Origin: an uncultured Clostridia bacterium
GTDB taxonomy: Bacteria > Bacillota > Clostridia > Christensenellales > CAG-138
DNA length: 64,000 nt
Direction of reading: 5' to 3'
NCBI GenBank assembly: GCA_947168855.1
Contig: CAMVNO010000002.1
Coordinates: forward strand, 294,752 to 358,751
Positions 9,300 through 18,400 of this stretch are shown one piece after another. The position numbers were made by a program, and so were the translations under genes. The first letter of the stretch is position 1. Each line of letters starts with the position of its first letter. The notes under the pieces are model-generated. The model saw only the letters and a list, made by a program, of their open reading frames with translations. It was not told the origin of the DNA and did no database searches.

Positions 9300-10112
9300 T
9301 TACCTCGCTTTTGATTTTGTTTTCTTGTGGTTGGTTTTTTTACTGCTCTTAGATTTCTCTGCAGAACGTGTCTTGGTTGGTTCCTTGTTCGCGGCTGCAT
9401 GTTTGCGCTCTTCCCGAAGCCTCTTGATCTCATCTCTGATAGACGGACGCTCACAGCCGGAGTTTGTGAATCTCTCGCGATCTTCGGATGTACGCTCGGA
9501 CGGATGAGGGGGAGCCGTCCGAACCGGAGTAGGGTTTGACGGTTCAGCTCCATCTCGTACAACAATGACGGCAGGTTCTTCTTCTGCTTTCTGTTCCTCT
9601 GCAGGGCCAGTTACCGGCGCACCGAATACCAAATCGAAAGCATCGGCATTCTTCTCATCAGTTTTTTCCACGATATCTTTCTTGCCCTCACGATCTTTGC
9701 GCGATTTCGTGATTTCTTCACGGATTCGTTCTACATCTACGGTGGACAATGCAAAGCGTTCAGCAATACGGTTCACTTTTGCGGCATCCGCCGCATTGAC
9801 GACAACATCGACCAGTCCATCCGTCTGTTTCTTGTTATAGACTGCTGCATACAGTACACCGTATTTCTTCGCTTCTTCCGCAAAGGTCTTCATGTCCTTT
9901 GCTTTAATCACAAAGACTTTCGTGGGCTTTCCATTGAACACACGCATACGCGCTTTGCCTTTCGTCCGCTTTTCTTCTTTGATTACGGCGATCAGAAATG
10001 TGGCAAGATTCAACGCTCCCTTTCCAGCAAGATTGGAAACACATTCCATACCCTTGATTGCGACATTCGTCATTGCGTTTACGACCTGTTCTGCTGCTTC
10101 TCCTTGGCTCAT
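9300..10112 (-). CDS. pcfB: PcfB family protein (DUF3801), coupling-protein accessory
   Basis: About 270 residues. The N-terminal ~150 match PcfB/DUF3801: a hydrophobic helix (GALNLATFLIAVI), then KARMRVFNGKPTKVFVIKAKD and YAAVYNKKQTDGLVDVVV. The C-terminal half is Lys/Glu/Ser-rich and disordered, ending in a basic KKTNHKKTKSKAR tail. PcfB of pCF10 works with the coupling protein PcfC in substrate recruitment. Start is ATG 10112, with AGGAGG eight bases upstream; the in-frame GTG at 10121 lies in the Shine-Dalgarno. It is the first gene of the transfer block after the inserted RloAB cassette. Confidence 0.85.
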   Translation of the reverse strand: MSQGEAAEQVVNAMTNVAIKGMECVSNLAGKGALNLATFLIAVIKEEKRTKGKARMRVFNGKPTKVFVIKAKDMKTFAEEAKKYGVLYAAVYNKKQTDGLVDVVVNAADAAKVNRIAERFALSTVDVERIREEITKSRKDREGKKDIVEKTDEKNADAFDLVFGAPVTGPAEEQKAEEEPAVIVVRDGAEPSNPTPVRTAPPHPSERTSEDRERFTNSGCERPSIRDEIKRLREERKHAAANKEPTKTRSAEKSKSSKKTNHKKTKSKAR

Positions 10113-10133
10113 ATTTATCACCTCCTTTCTTTG

Positions 10134-10165
10134 AAAATAAAAAAGACGCTCCGGTTGGAACGTCT
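10134..10165 (-). terminator. Intrinsic terminator of the RloAB cassette
   Basis: On the minus strand a nine-pair stem (one G-U) from 10165 to 10144 with a four-base loop is followed by a T-rich run to 10134. It lies 15 bases after the rloB stop and just before pcfB, insulating the defence cassette from the transfer operon. Confidence 0.8.
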
Positions 10166-10179
10166 AGTCGATATAGCTA

Positions 10180-10854
10180 TTAAAGCATCTTTGGTAGGTT
10201 TTTTAGGTATTCAATGGCTTCGTGGACAGTTGTAAAGGTATGTTCGCCTTTATATAACCAGTGATCTCTAGGATCTCTAACTTTTCCTCGTTTTTGCGGA
10301 AGTCCATCGGGAATCAATCTGTCTAGCGACCATCTTCCGTTTATAATACCTTTCTCATATTGCTCTGCAATCATTTGCGTCGATTGATAGTCACCTTTTT
10401 GATAGGTTGGGACATATGTTTTTAGCTGTTCTTGTACTCTACCCTTATCGGCAGGGGAAATAATAACAGGAGCGACTTTTTCATAATGTAAAAGGAACCA
10501 ATACTCAACGCAGCCGGATGTCATTAACAACCGAATTCTAAAGTCATGGGGGTGTTTTGCTGCCAGTACCTCTTCAAGATATTCCCAGTTTGTTTCCCAT
10601 TGGTCTGCTTTATCTAGTTCCGTATCGAAGAAAAACCAGATTTCATCGTATTCAGGCAAGTTTTCTCTAAACTTCGTATTACCTCGATAAAAGGCTTTAG
10701 CAGTTGAAAACGTCCCTTTTTCCCGATGCGTATAGATTGTTGCACTTTTAGAAAAAGTCTCTTTTATACACTTTGTGTAAACCTCTTCGCTTTCACCCTC
10801 CCAAAAGACATAAATGGCTTTTTTAGGATTCTTCTTGAGAATGCGTCTAGGCAT
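10180..10854 (-). CDS. rloB: RloB-like protein (AbiLii type), predicted Toprim-fold effector
   Basis: A 224-residue protein of the RloB family. An early E-G-E-S-E-E motif (VFWEGESEEVY, residues ~17-27) and an acidic DTELDKADQ segment are consistent with the metal-binding acidic residues of a Toprim-like nuclease fold. A later block (TSGCVEYWFLLHYEK, ~109-123) resembles the conserved CFExWxxxH block of RloB. Its ATG directly follows the stop of the ATPase gene and its AGGAGG lies inside that gene's end, so the two are translationally coupled. RloA/RloB pairs are known as AbiL-type abortive infection systems. The effector chemistry here is inferred. Confidence 0.8.
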   Translation of the reverse strand: MPRRILKKNPKKAIYVFWEGESEEVYTKCIKETFSKSATIYTHREKGTFSTAKAFYRGNTKFRENLPEYDEIWFFFDTELDKADQWETNWEYLEEVLAAKHPHDFRIRLLMTSGCVEYWFLLHYEKVAPVIISPADKGRVQEQLKTYVPTYQKGDYQSTQMIAEQYEKGIINGRWSLDRLIPDGLPQKRGKVRDPRDHWLYKGEHTFTTVHEAIEYLKNLPKML

Positions 10855-12156
10855 TTAGTACACCTCCTCAATTGACGGAACAGCACCAAACTTGCCCAGT
10901 AAGTATGCTTTACGAATGTTCATGTCATTCCTGATATTGAAGTCTGCTAAAGAATAAAGAACAGATGCTCCATCTTGATTATCCTTATCTACAAAGTAGA
11001 TCTGATCCCTCCGCAAGATCTCTTGGTATAACAAAGCAGTTTCATGCGTTGTAAAGATGAGCTGCGCTCCGTGTGGATTGCTAACATGATTATGGTAACG
11101 GTTGATTACATATTCCATTAGCTTAATATGCAGCTCTTTTTCCAACTCGTCAACAACAAGCACTCCGCCGTTCTTTAACGTCTTTTCTATTGCAGGAGCA
11201 AGCGTCATAAGCCGTCGAGTACCATCGGATTCATCGCTAAGTGATAATTCAAAGGACATTGTTTGACCATCTTTTGTAGTACCAGAATGGTATGTGGTAC
11301 TCTTAAGCTTACCACCAGCTAATTGAATTTCTGCTTCGTTTCCATTTTGTCTAAGTGCTTCATTGAACGCGCGCAATGCTGCAACCATGCCTTGGATTTC
11401 TTCAGGAAAGTCTTTATTGCTATTCAAATCTAGCACTTGATTGTCAATCTCAAAGTTCATGTCCTGAATTCCGACATCTGCTGTCTTTGCGGCTGAAACA
11501 ATAGCCTGTAACATTGCTTCATCTTCACCATAGTCTAATAGACTACGATTGATATCTGTGTAATCGCGTGAAAAAACAATTTTCTCACGAAACCATTGCA
11601 TTGCATCAATACATGGCTGATAATTCATAGTACAGGAAATAGCAAAGAAAAGCTGATTACTACCAACTGCTTCAGCAATCATTTCTTTCTTTCGCTTTTC
11701 GTTATCTTTTGGAAAATCAAAGCCATCAATTGTCCTACTAAAGATTTTCTTTTCTTTGCCGTTTGGCCAGGACTTTAGGTATTCAGTTTCGATTCTTTCC
11801 CGAGTAGCAGAAAAACCATATACATATTTTGTCCCTTCTTGTATATATCCAAACTCAAAAGCAGTTGGTTCTTTTTTTGAATAATCGTTGAGAGCAAACG
11901 GACGTACTGGAACAGGTGCCTTTTCGGTCTGAGTCTTCTGCGCATTGCAAATAAACTGTACAGCCAGCCACATAGCCCGCACCAAATTACTTTTACCGCC
12001 GCCGTTTTTACCATAAATAGCGATAGACGGTAAATATTCAGTACCATTATTCGGTAATAGAATGTCTGTGGAATCTTTTAACTTTACAGCTTCCAGATCC
12101 AAAACCGCTTCGTCTCGAAAAGATCTATAGTTCTTTACAAGGAAGTATAACAACAT
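10855..12156 (-). CDS. rloA: RloA-like AAA family ATPase (AbiLi type)
   Basis: A 433-residue ABC/SMC-like ATPase of the AAA_15 group. Walker A is IYGKNGGGKSN near residue 48-58. A signature-like SLSDESDGTRRL occurs near 305, Walker B (GGVLVVDELEKEL) near 330, and TTHE with its switch histidine near 370. Such ATPases sense phage and control the partner RloB. ATG 12156 is chosen (AAAGGAG ten bases upstream); TTG 12165 abuts the ribosome site. The pair sits between relaxase and pcfB in visibly AT-richer DNA with its own terminator, indicating an acquired cargo cassette. About 240 AT-rich bases upstream of it hold no gene and presumably its promoter. Confidence 0.87.
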   Translation of the reverse strand: MLLYFLVKNYRSFRDEAVLDLEAVKLKDSTDILLPNNGTEYLPSIAIYGKNGGGKSNLVRAMWLAVQFICNAQKTQTEKAPVPVRPFALNDYSKKEPTAFEFGYIQEGTKYVYGFSATRERIETEYLKSWPNGKEKKIFSRTIDGFDFPKDNEKRKKEMIAEAVGSNQLFFAISCTMNYQPCIDAMQWFREKIVFSRDYTDINRSLLDYGEDEAMLQAIVSAAKTADVGIQDMNFEIDNQVLDLNSNKDFPEEIQGMVAALRAFNEALRQNGNEAEIQLAGGKLKSTTYHSGTTKDGQTMSFELSLSDESDGTRRLMTLAPAIEKTLKNGGVLVVDELEKELHIKLMEYVINRYHNHVSNPHGAQLIFTTHETALLYQEILRRDQIYFVDKDNQDGASVLYSLADFNIRNDMNIRKAYLLGKFGAVPSIEEVY

Positions 12157-12402
12157 TTTATCCAACTCCTTTCTGCAGCTATTATATACCCTACTACATT
12201 TTTTATCAATAATATTTGAGAAAATTTCACATATTCTATTAATAAAAAATACATATTAGTTTTTTTGAATTGGGAGGAATCATAATTGACCTTTCTATAG
12301 CAGAATACGCAGAGTGTCACTTAAGTCAGATAAAGAATAAAGTTTTGATTCATCATACTTAGTTGCTTTTATCATCGTATATAAGAAGTTAGTGTAGGGG
12401 TT

Positions 12403-13752
12403 TTATATAGTTTGTTCTTTTATTGTGTTATCTTTCAATTCGTATTGATTATTCTCTGTAAGTGTTGTGTTATCTGCTGACCTTAGTTTAGATCGCTCTA
12501 GAACTATATCGCAGAATTTCAAATCCCTTCGTACTTGACGAAATGTGCTTTTGAGTTGTTTCAGTTGTGCATGGATTACATTAGTACGATCATCTGTTAT
12601 TCCTTGTCTTCGCTTTTCGTTGCAAAGCATTTTTCGTTCTTTTTGCAAGTCAAACAATTGCATCTCAAGATTGAGTTTGAGGGATTCAACTTGTTCTCCT
12701 GTGTCCAGTTTATAGCGATTCAAGAACTTGCTTTGCTCAGAGATTGCATCCAAATGGCGAAGTTCTACGCGCAATGCGTCTGGTATGGATTCTCTTGGCT
12801 GCTGCCGCGCTTGTCGCAATTTACGAACATAGAAGAAGTACAGAGCACGCAATCCTTTCCAAGTGACCGTTGATAGTCGGAAGTCTCCCTGAACCGTATA
12901 CTTTGCAGAAGGGAGAGAGACCTTTTGTGTCGGCATCTCCGGGTACTGCTTCTGCAGGATACGACGTTGAATGTCAGTTTCCGAGTAACCTTCACCAAGT
13001 GATCGAAAACGAACAAAGCGCTTCATGCCCGGCGACTTGATCCGAAGGAAACTCCCACGCCTTTCTAACACATATCCTCTCTGCTTCATTGCGTTTATGA
13101 ACTGCTGGAACGTCATGGACGCTTTAATAGCAGCGTCCATATCAACACGAATGCTGCTTCGCCATGTCGATTGTCCATCCTGCTCAGCCGACCACTCCGC
13201 ATAATGCTTTGGGTAGTATTCCTTATGATCTGTAATCACAGACAGACCGTATTGCTTACACAATCGGTCGGAAGTCGCACGCATCTTCCGGTAGCTTTCT
13301 TTGTTCGCGTAGAACTTCCGACCGATCATAGACACAGAGTTCAGTACAAAATGATTATGTATATGTGCTTTATCCAAATGAGTAGCTACGATCACTTGAT
13401 GATCCGGCCACAATTCTTCTGCAAGTTTCACTCCGATTTCATGGGCTATGTCAGGCATAACCTCACCGGGTTTGAAACTCTGATAGCCGTGGAATGCGAG
13501 AATGCCATCCTCTTTACCGTATCTTCGTTTCAACAAAGCCATCTCCGTACGTGCATCTCGCAGACTGCATTGCAATGCTGTGATGTAAAACTGCTTTTCG
13601 GTTTTCGCATCATTCATAGCGTAGTCCATGACATCTCGCATGGCTTGCAGGTCGGGCTCGCTCCATCTTCGATCCGTCTTTTGTTCATTTGTCGCATAGT
13701 CCAAGACATGGTCAACGCGGCTTTTAACCGCCCAAATACTTGTGGTTGCCAT
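12403..13752 (-). CDS. mobA: Relaxase / mobilization nuclease (MOBP-like)
   Basis: A 449-residue relaxase that nicks oriT and pilots the strand. The N-terminal segment VDHVLDYATNEQKT holds a candidate nucleophilic Tyr (~residue 19). The three-histidine metal motif appears as HLDKAHIHNHFVLNSV (~residues 125-140). Residues beyond ~250 contain basic coiled-coil stretches rich in Arg/Gln/Leu, usual for the C-terminal part. The ATG overlaps the mobC stop as TGATG, so both are translated together. Length is typical of Tn1549-like relaxases. Confidence 0.92.
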   Translation of the reverse strand: MATTSIWAVKSRVDHVLDYATNEQKTDRRWSEPDLQAMRDVMDYAMNDAKTEKQFYITALQCSLRDARTEMALLKRRYGKEDGILAFHGYQSFKPGEVMPDIAHEIGVKLAEELWPDHQVIVATHLDKAHIHNHFVLNSVSMIGRKFYANKESYRKMRATSDRLCKQYGLSVITDHKEYYPKHYAEWSAEQDGQSTWRSSIRVDMDAAIKASMTFQQFINAMKQRGYVLERRGSFLRIKSPGMKRFVRFRSLGEGYSETDIQRRILQKQYPEMPTQKVSLPSAKYTVQGDFRLSTVTWKGLRALYFFYVRKLRQARQQPRESIPDALRVELRHLDAISEQSKFLNRYKLDTGEQVESLKLNLEMQLFDLQKERKMLCNEKRRQGITDDRTNVIHAQLKQLKSTFRQVRRDLKFCDIVLERSKLRSADNTTLTENNQYELKDNTIKEQTI

Positions 13753-14078
13753 CAGTGCTTTTCGGGGTCAAGGATCGCCTTTTCGATCCTTGCGATTGCA
13801 TCGTAAACATCATTCATATACTGTTCGTATTCATTGACCATGAAAAAGCCCGTGGCGTTTGCACGGGTGGCGATCTGATGAATGTTATTCCCAATGGCGT
13901 GAAGCTGCTTTGCCATGGCAAGATAATCAAACGAGGGAAGCTCTTTTGGCGTGTAACCGTTTATCAATGAGCGAATGTATGCCTGCCGGGTTAACCCGGA
14001 TTTCTTCACCTTTCGATTGAAGTCGAGCAGCTCGTCGTCGCTGAGATGACACCAGATACGATTTGGTCGTTTCCTCAT
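13752..14078 (-). CDS. mobC: MobC-like relaxosome accessory protein
   Basis: A 108-residue DNA-binding accessory protein. The N-terminus (RKRPNRIWCHLSDDELLDF) and the following helix pattern SGLTRQAYIRSLINGY fit a ribbon-helix-helix MobC that binds next to oriT. The central helix MAKQLHAIGNNIHQIATRAN is the conserved MobC C-terminal motif. It overlaps the relaxase start. A region of inverted repeats lies directly upstream. Confidence 0.9.
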   Translation of the reverse strand: MRKRPNRIWCHLSDDELLDFNRKVKKSGLTRQAYIRSLINGYTPKELPSFDYLAMAKQLHAIGNNIHQIATRANATGFFMVNEYEQYMNDVYDAIARIEKAILDPEKH

Positions 14079-14100
14079 GTGCGCCTCCTTCGATGGGGTT

Positions 14101-14172
14101 TAAGGGATCTCCCTTTCATTACGAATTTGGTGTGACCAAATTCAATGCTCGCTAATCCACAGCAGAGCTGTG
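14101..14172. other. Candidate oriT region with three dyads
   Basis: The gap upstream of mobC holds three inverted repeats: AGGGA/TCCCT around a two-base spacer (14103-14114); a perfect nine-base repeat GAATTTGGT-gtg-ACCAAATTC (14123-14143); and CACAGC-aga-GCTGTG (14158-14172). Relaxase/MobC-bound origins usually lie just upstream of mobC and contain an inverted repeat next to the nic site. The nine-base repeat is the best candidate. The nic position cannot be read from sequence alone. The third dyad could instead be a terminator remnant. Confidence 0.6.
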
Positions 14173-14193
14173 TATCAATCCAGGACATCTTTT

Positions 14194-14535
14194 TCATTCT
14201 TCTGCCGCATCTCCTTCCGAAACCGCTTTGGAGACCTTGCTCAATCCTCCGTAAGAGGTTGTAATCACACCGATCCGACGAGCAAAGAGGATCTCACGAG
14301 CCATTTCATCATTGATTTCTCCGAAGGTAACGAGAAGACGACATCGGCGAAGAATTTCCTCGGACATGATTCGAGCATCCTCGCGCTCCTCTGCAGAGGT
14401 GATTTCGAGAAAGCGGTTGAACATCAGGAACGGACATACCGGAAGGTATCCGAGCTCATAGAGCGCGCGGCACCGCGCTTTGATTTTGTTGTTTTCATGG
14501 TTCGCTACACAGACGTAGGCGAGGGGACGTGTCAT
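14194..14535 (-). CDS. DUF7768-type protein, deoxyribosyltransferase-like
   Basis: A 113-residue soluble protein with a YVCVANHENN start, a middle PVCPFLMFNRFLE and a RCRLLVTFGEINDEMAREI block. This order resembles small Rossmann-like proteins related to nucleoside 2-deoxyribosyltransferases (DUF4406/DUF7768 group) that are frequent in Clostridia ICEs. Its ATG overlaps the stop of the Toprim gene by four bases. Enzymatic activity is not established and no full catalytic set is visible. Function in the element is unknown. Confidence 0.65.
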   Translation of the reverse strand: MTRPLAYVCVANHENNKIKARCRALYELGYLPVCPFLMFNRFLEITSAEEREDARIMSEEILRRCRLLVTFGEINDEMAREILFARRIGVITTSYGGLSKVSKAVSEGDAAEE

Positions 14536-15485
14536 ATGGTCAATTCCTCCATTTCATGTTTTGGTTTTCGTGTGGCAATGCGGTTTTGCAGTCCTTTCGA
14601 TCGCATGAGTTGTTCGTTATAGTCTTTGCCTTGCTTCGGTATCATCAGCTCTGTTTTGTACCGTGCCGGCAAGCAGGATCGGATGGATTGCGCGGCGCGA
14701 ATTCCGGCCGAGTCGTTGTCGAGGCAAAGACAAACCGTTTCGATTTGCGGATGCACTGACAGATAATGAGAAAGCGCAAGCGGCAGATGATCGGTTCCGT
14801 GCGGCGTATTCGCTCCAGCAATGGATAGGTAGTGATCCGGTTTCTTTTCTCGGAGTACATACACAGAGAGCGCATCGATTGCGCTCTCTGTAACGTATAG
14901 CGTGGTGGAAACGGTGGGAGGGAGAGAGAACGAGAACCGCTTATCGCTCCCTTCCGCTTCCTGCAGAAAGGTGCTGTCCGGGAGGGAACTGCGCAGCATG
15001 GCGTAGCGTGGAATATGGGTTTCATCATATCCGACAAAGCAGCAGTTGTGTCGCGTGTCTTCATACAGAAGATCAAATGCGACACACAGATCGAGTACGT
15101 CTTTGTCGATCCCTCTGTTTTGCAGATAACGAAACACCCGATCGTTGTTCGTGCTGCGAGCGGGAAGCTTGAACCGTGTCGGGGTAATAGAACGGGACGG
15201 TTGTTCTTTCGCCGCCCCGTTCATTCCGTTGATTCGTTGAACCGCTTCGACAAGCGGAACGCCTTCGCATTCAATAAGGTAATCCAGTGCTGAACGCCCG
15301 CCGATTCCGCGTGACCACCAATACCACTTGCCATTGGAGATCTTCAAGCTGTCATGCGATCGCAGACAGTAGACGCCATTTCGCAATGGAACAAGTTCCT
15401 GCGGTCGGGTTGTTTCAAGATAGGTCAAGAGATCGCATTGACGAGCCTGTCGCAGTTCTTCCGTGGAAACATACTTTGTACTCAT
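14532..15485 (-). CDS. DUF3991/Toprim primase-like protein
   Basis: A 317-residue protein. The N-terminal region (residues ~15-90) has the DUF3991-type pattern with [19 protein letters not shown] and [10 protein letters not shown]. From ~190 a Toprim domain follows, with the glutamate in [13 protein letters not shown] and the D-x-D element in [11 protein letters not shown]. Such proteins are predicted primase or topoisomerase-related factors helping second-strand synthesis after transfer. There is no zinc-finger DnaG N-terminus. Coupled by ATGA overlaps to the giant helicase gene upstream and to DUF7768 downstream. Confidence 0.82.
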   Translation of the reverse strand: MSTKYVSTEELRQARQCDLLTYLETTRPQELVPLRNGVYCLRSHDSLKISNGKWYWWSRGIGGRSALDYLIECEGVPLVEAVQRINGMNGAAKEQPSRSITPTRFKLPARSTNNDRVFRYLQNRGIDKDVLDLCVAFDLLYEDTRHNCCFVGYDETHIPRYAMLRSSLPDSTFLQEAEGSDKRFSFSLPPTVSTTLYVTESAIDALSVYVLREKKPDHYLSIAGANTPHGTDHLPLALSHYLSVHPQIETVCLCLDNDSAGIRAAQSIRSCLPARYKTELMIPKQGKDYNEQLMRSKGLQNRIATRKPKHEMEELTI

Positions 15486-18400
15486 CGTTCCGGTTCCTCT
15501 TTTCGCTTGGTCTGTTCCGGCTCGTCTTCTTCGATCTCACCGTCAAGTGTTTCATTCTCGCGCTTATCCATATTCAGCATAGCGTCAAGCTCCGTAAGAC
15601 GGTCGGATTTTGTTCGCAGTACTTCCTCCTGCGGGAACGGCTTTTCGATTTCCTCTTTTGCGTTATTCATCTGCTTACGGATCTCTGAAAGCTGGTTCTC
15701 GGCATTGACTTTTTTGTTCGGCATGGAAGCAAGAGCATTATCCATACGCTGGATGTTGCCGTGAATGTCCTCGCCAAGTTCGATCGTGTGCGAGAGCGTT
15801 CCCTGCATCGCAAGCTTAAAGGCCTTTGCCATAGGATCATACGATAGAAACAGATCAAAGCCTATATAGTTTCCGATGTGTGTCGGTTCAGGAGATGTCT
15901 TTGCTTTACACGCTTCGAGCAACGCAAGACCTGCTTCTTTCTTGTCCTCGTAGCTTGTGCCACATACCTGCATACCGGCAAAGCCTTCCATCTTGTTCTG
16001 TTCATACCGAGTGATATCTGCGGTATACCCTTCAATTCGTTCTTCCATTCGCCTAACTTCCTTCGGATAGACCTTCAGCAGTCGATCCTCAAGCGCATAC
16101 TTTTGAGAGAGAAAGTTTGCCTTGATCAGTTTCAAGCGGGAAACGGATACTTCAAGATCCATCTTCTCCTTGATATGTGGATTGCCTGTCGCAAGCGCTT
16201 TGACTTCGGCATACGACAACGCAGTTTCGTCTACATCTTCACAGGAACGGACAGGGGATTTCGAGGTCATGATCTGCCCTATGAACTTCTGCTTATTTTC
16301 GATCGTCTGCCACATATAGCTATCGAACGTATTCTCCGTAACATAGCGGAAGATCTCGACCTTTTCATTGTCGTTACCCTGCCGCAGGATTCGTCCTTCA
16401 CGCTGTTCGATGTCGCTCGGCCGCCACGGAATATCCAGATGGTGTTCTGCAATCAGACGCTTCTGTACGTTTGTTCCGGCTCCCATCTTGGCAGTCGAAC
16501 CGAGCAGGATTCTGACCTTGCCGGATCGCACGTTGCCAAACAATTCCGCTTTTCTCGTTTCCGTGTTCGCGTCATGGATGAACGCAATTTCTTCTTCGGG
16601 AACACCGCGATTGATCAGCTTTTGTTTCACATCGTCGTAGACGTTGAATTTTCCGTCGTCGTGCGGCGTGGAAAGATCGCAGAACACAAGCTGCGCAGAC
16701 CGCTCCGCTTGCGATTCATTCCAGATCCGGTAGATGTTCTCAATACAAGCGTTGACCTTGCTGTCGGGATCGTCGGGAAGCATGGCATCCTGCAACCGCT
16801 GATCCAGTGCAAGCTTTCTGCCGTCATTGGTGATCTTCAGCATATTATCTACCGTCGCATCCACCATACCGTTGCGTACCTTTTCGGCACGATCTGCAAA
16901 AGAGGAGACCATCTCCTTCTGAAACCCGGATGGCTTAATGACCTCGTTATGGTATTGCGCTTCGGGAACCGGCAGTTTCAGCATATCGGCAGTTTGAACG
17001 TCCGCAACTTCGCGGAACATATTGACAAGTTCCGGTAGATTATAGAACTTCGCAAAGCGCGTCTTTGCCCGATATCCGGTTCCTTCCGGGGCGAGCTCAA
17101 TCGCGGTGATTGTCTCCCCGAACGTGGAAGCCCATGCGTCAAAGTGCTGTAATCCCTTTTGTTGTAATGCGTCATACTGCAAATACCGTTGCATGGTGTA
17201 CATCTCGGTCATGGAATTACTGATCGGCGTGCCCGTTGCAAAAATGATGCCTTTGCCGCCGGTGATCTCATCAAGGTATCGACACTTCATATAGAGGTCA
17301 CTCGATTTTTGCGCTTCCGTCTGGCTTAGACCTGCAACGTTGCGCATCTTCGTATAGAGAAACAGATTCTTGTAAAAGTGCGCTTCATCCACAAACAACC
17401 GATCGACGCCGAGTTCTTCAAAGGTGATCACATCATCCTTGCGGCTTTGATCATTTAGTTTTTTCAACCGCGTTTCGAGACCGCGTTTGGTCTTTTCAAG
17501 CTGCTTGATCGTGAACCGCTCTGCGTATTCACTCTTTGCCTGCTCAATACCTTCCACGATGTCGTCGATTTGCTGCTGTATGGTTTGTCGCTGCCGCGCC
17601 AAAGAGATCGGAATCTTCTCAAACTGACTATGCCCGATTATGACTGCGTCGTAATCGCCGGTAGCGATACGCGAGCAGAACTTCTTGCGGTTCTGTGTTT
17701 CAAAGTCTTTCTTGGTTGCGACAAGAATATTCGCGGAAGGATAGAGCTGTAAAAACTCAGATGCCCATTGTTCGGTCAAATGATTTGGGACAACGAACAG
17801 CGGCTTTTGACACAGACCCAATCGCTTCGCTTCCATCGCCGCGGCAGTCATTTCAAACGTTTTCCCGGCGCCGACAACATGTGCAAGCAGCGTATTGCCG
17901 CCATACAGGATTCGCGCAATCGCATTGACCTGATGCGGACGCAGAGCAATTTCAGGATTCATTCCGGGGAAGGTAAGATGCGAACCATCGTATTCCCTCG
18001 GTCGGGTGCTGTTGAACCGTTCGTTATAGATCTGCGTCAGCCGATCGCGCCGGGCAGGATCTTTCCAGATCCAATCGCGGAACGCATCCTTGATCATCTG
18101 CTGCTTTTGCTGCGCAAGGATCGTTTCCTTTTTATTCAGAACGCGGATTTCTTTGCCTTCGTCGTTTTGTACAGTATCAAACACACGCACATCGCGCAGA
18201 TTCAGCGTGTCTTCAAGAATCTTGTATCCGTTGATGCGATCCGTTCCGTAGGTGACGTGTGATGTCACGTTCATGGAGTCATACGTTTTGTTTGAGATGT
18301 TCCATTCGCCGGTGATCGGCATATACCGTACATGGATTCTGCGTTCGGCATACCAGCCGCCTCGGAACAGTTCGTGCATAAACTGTTCAATATCCTCGGG

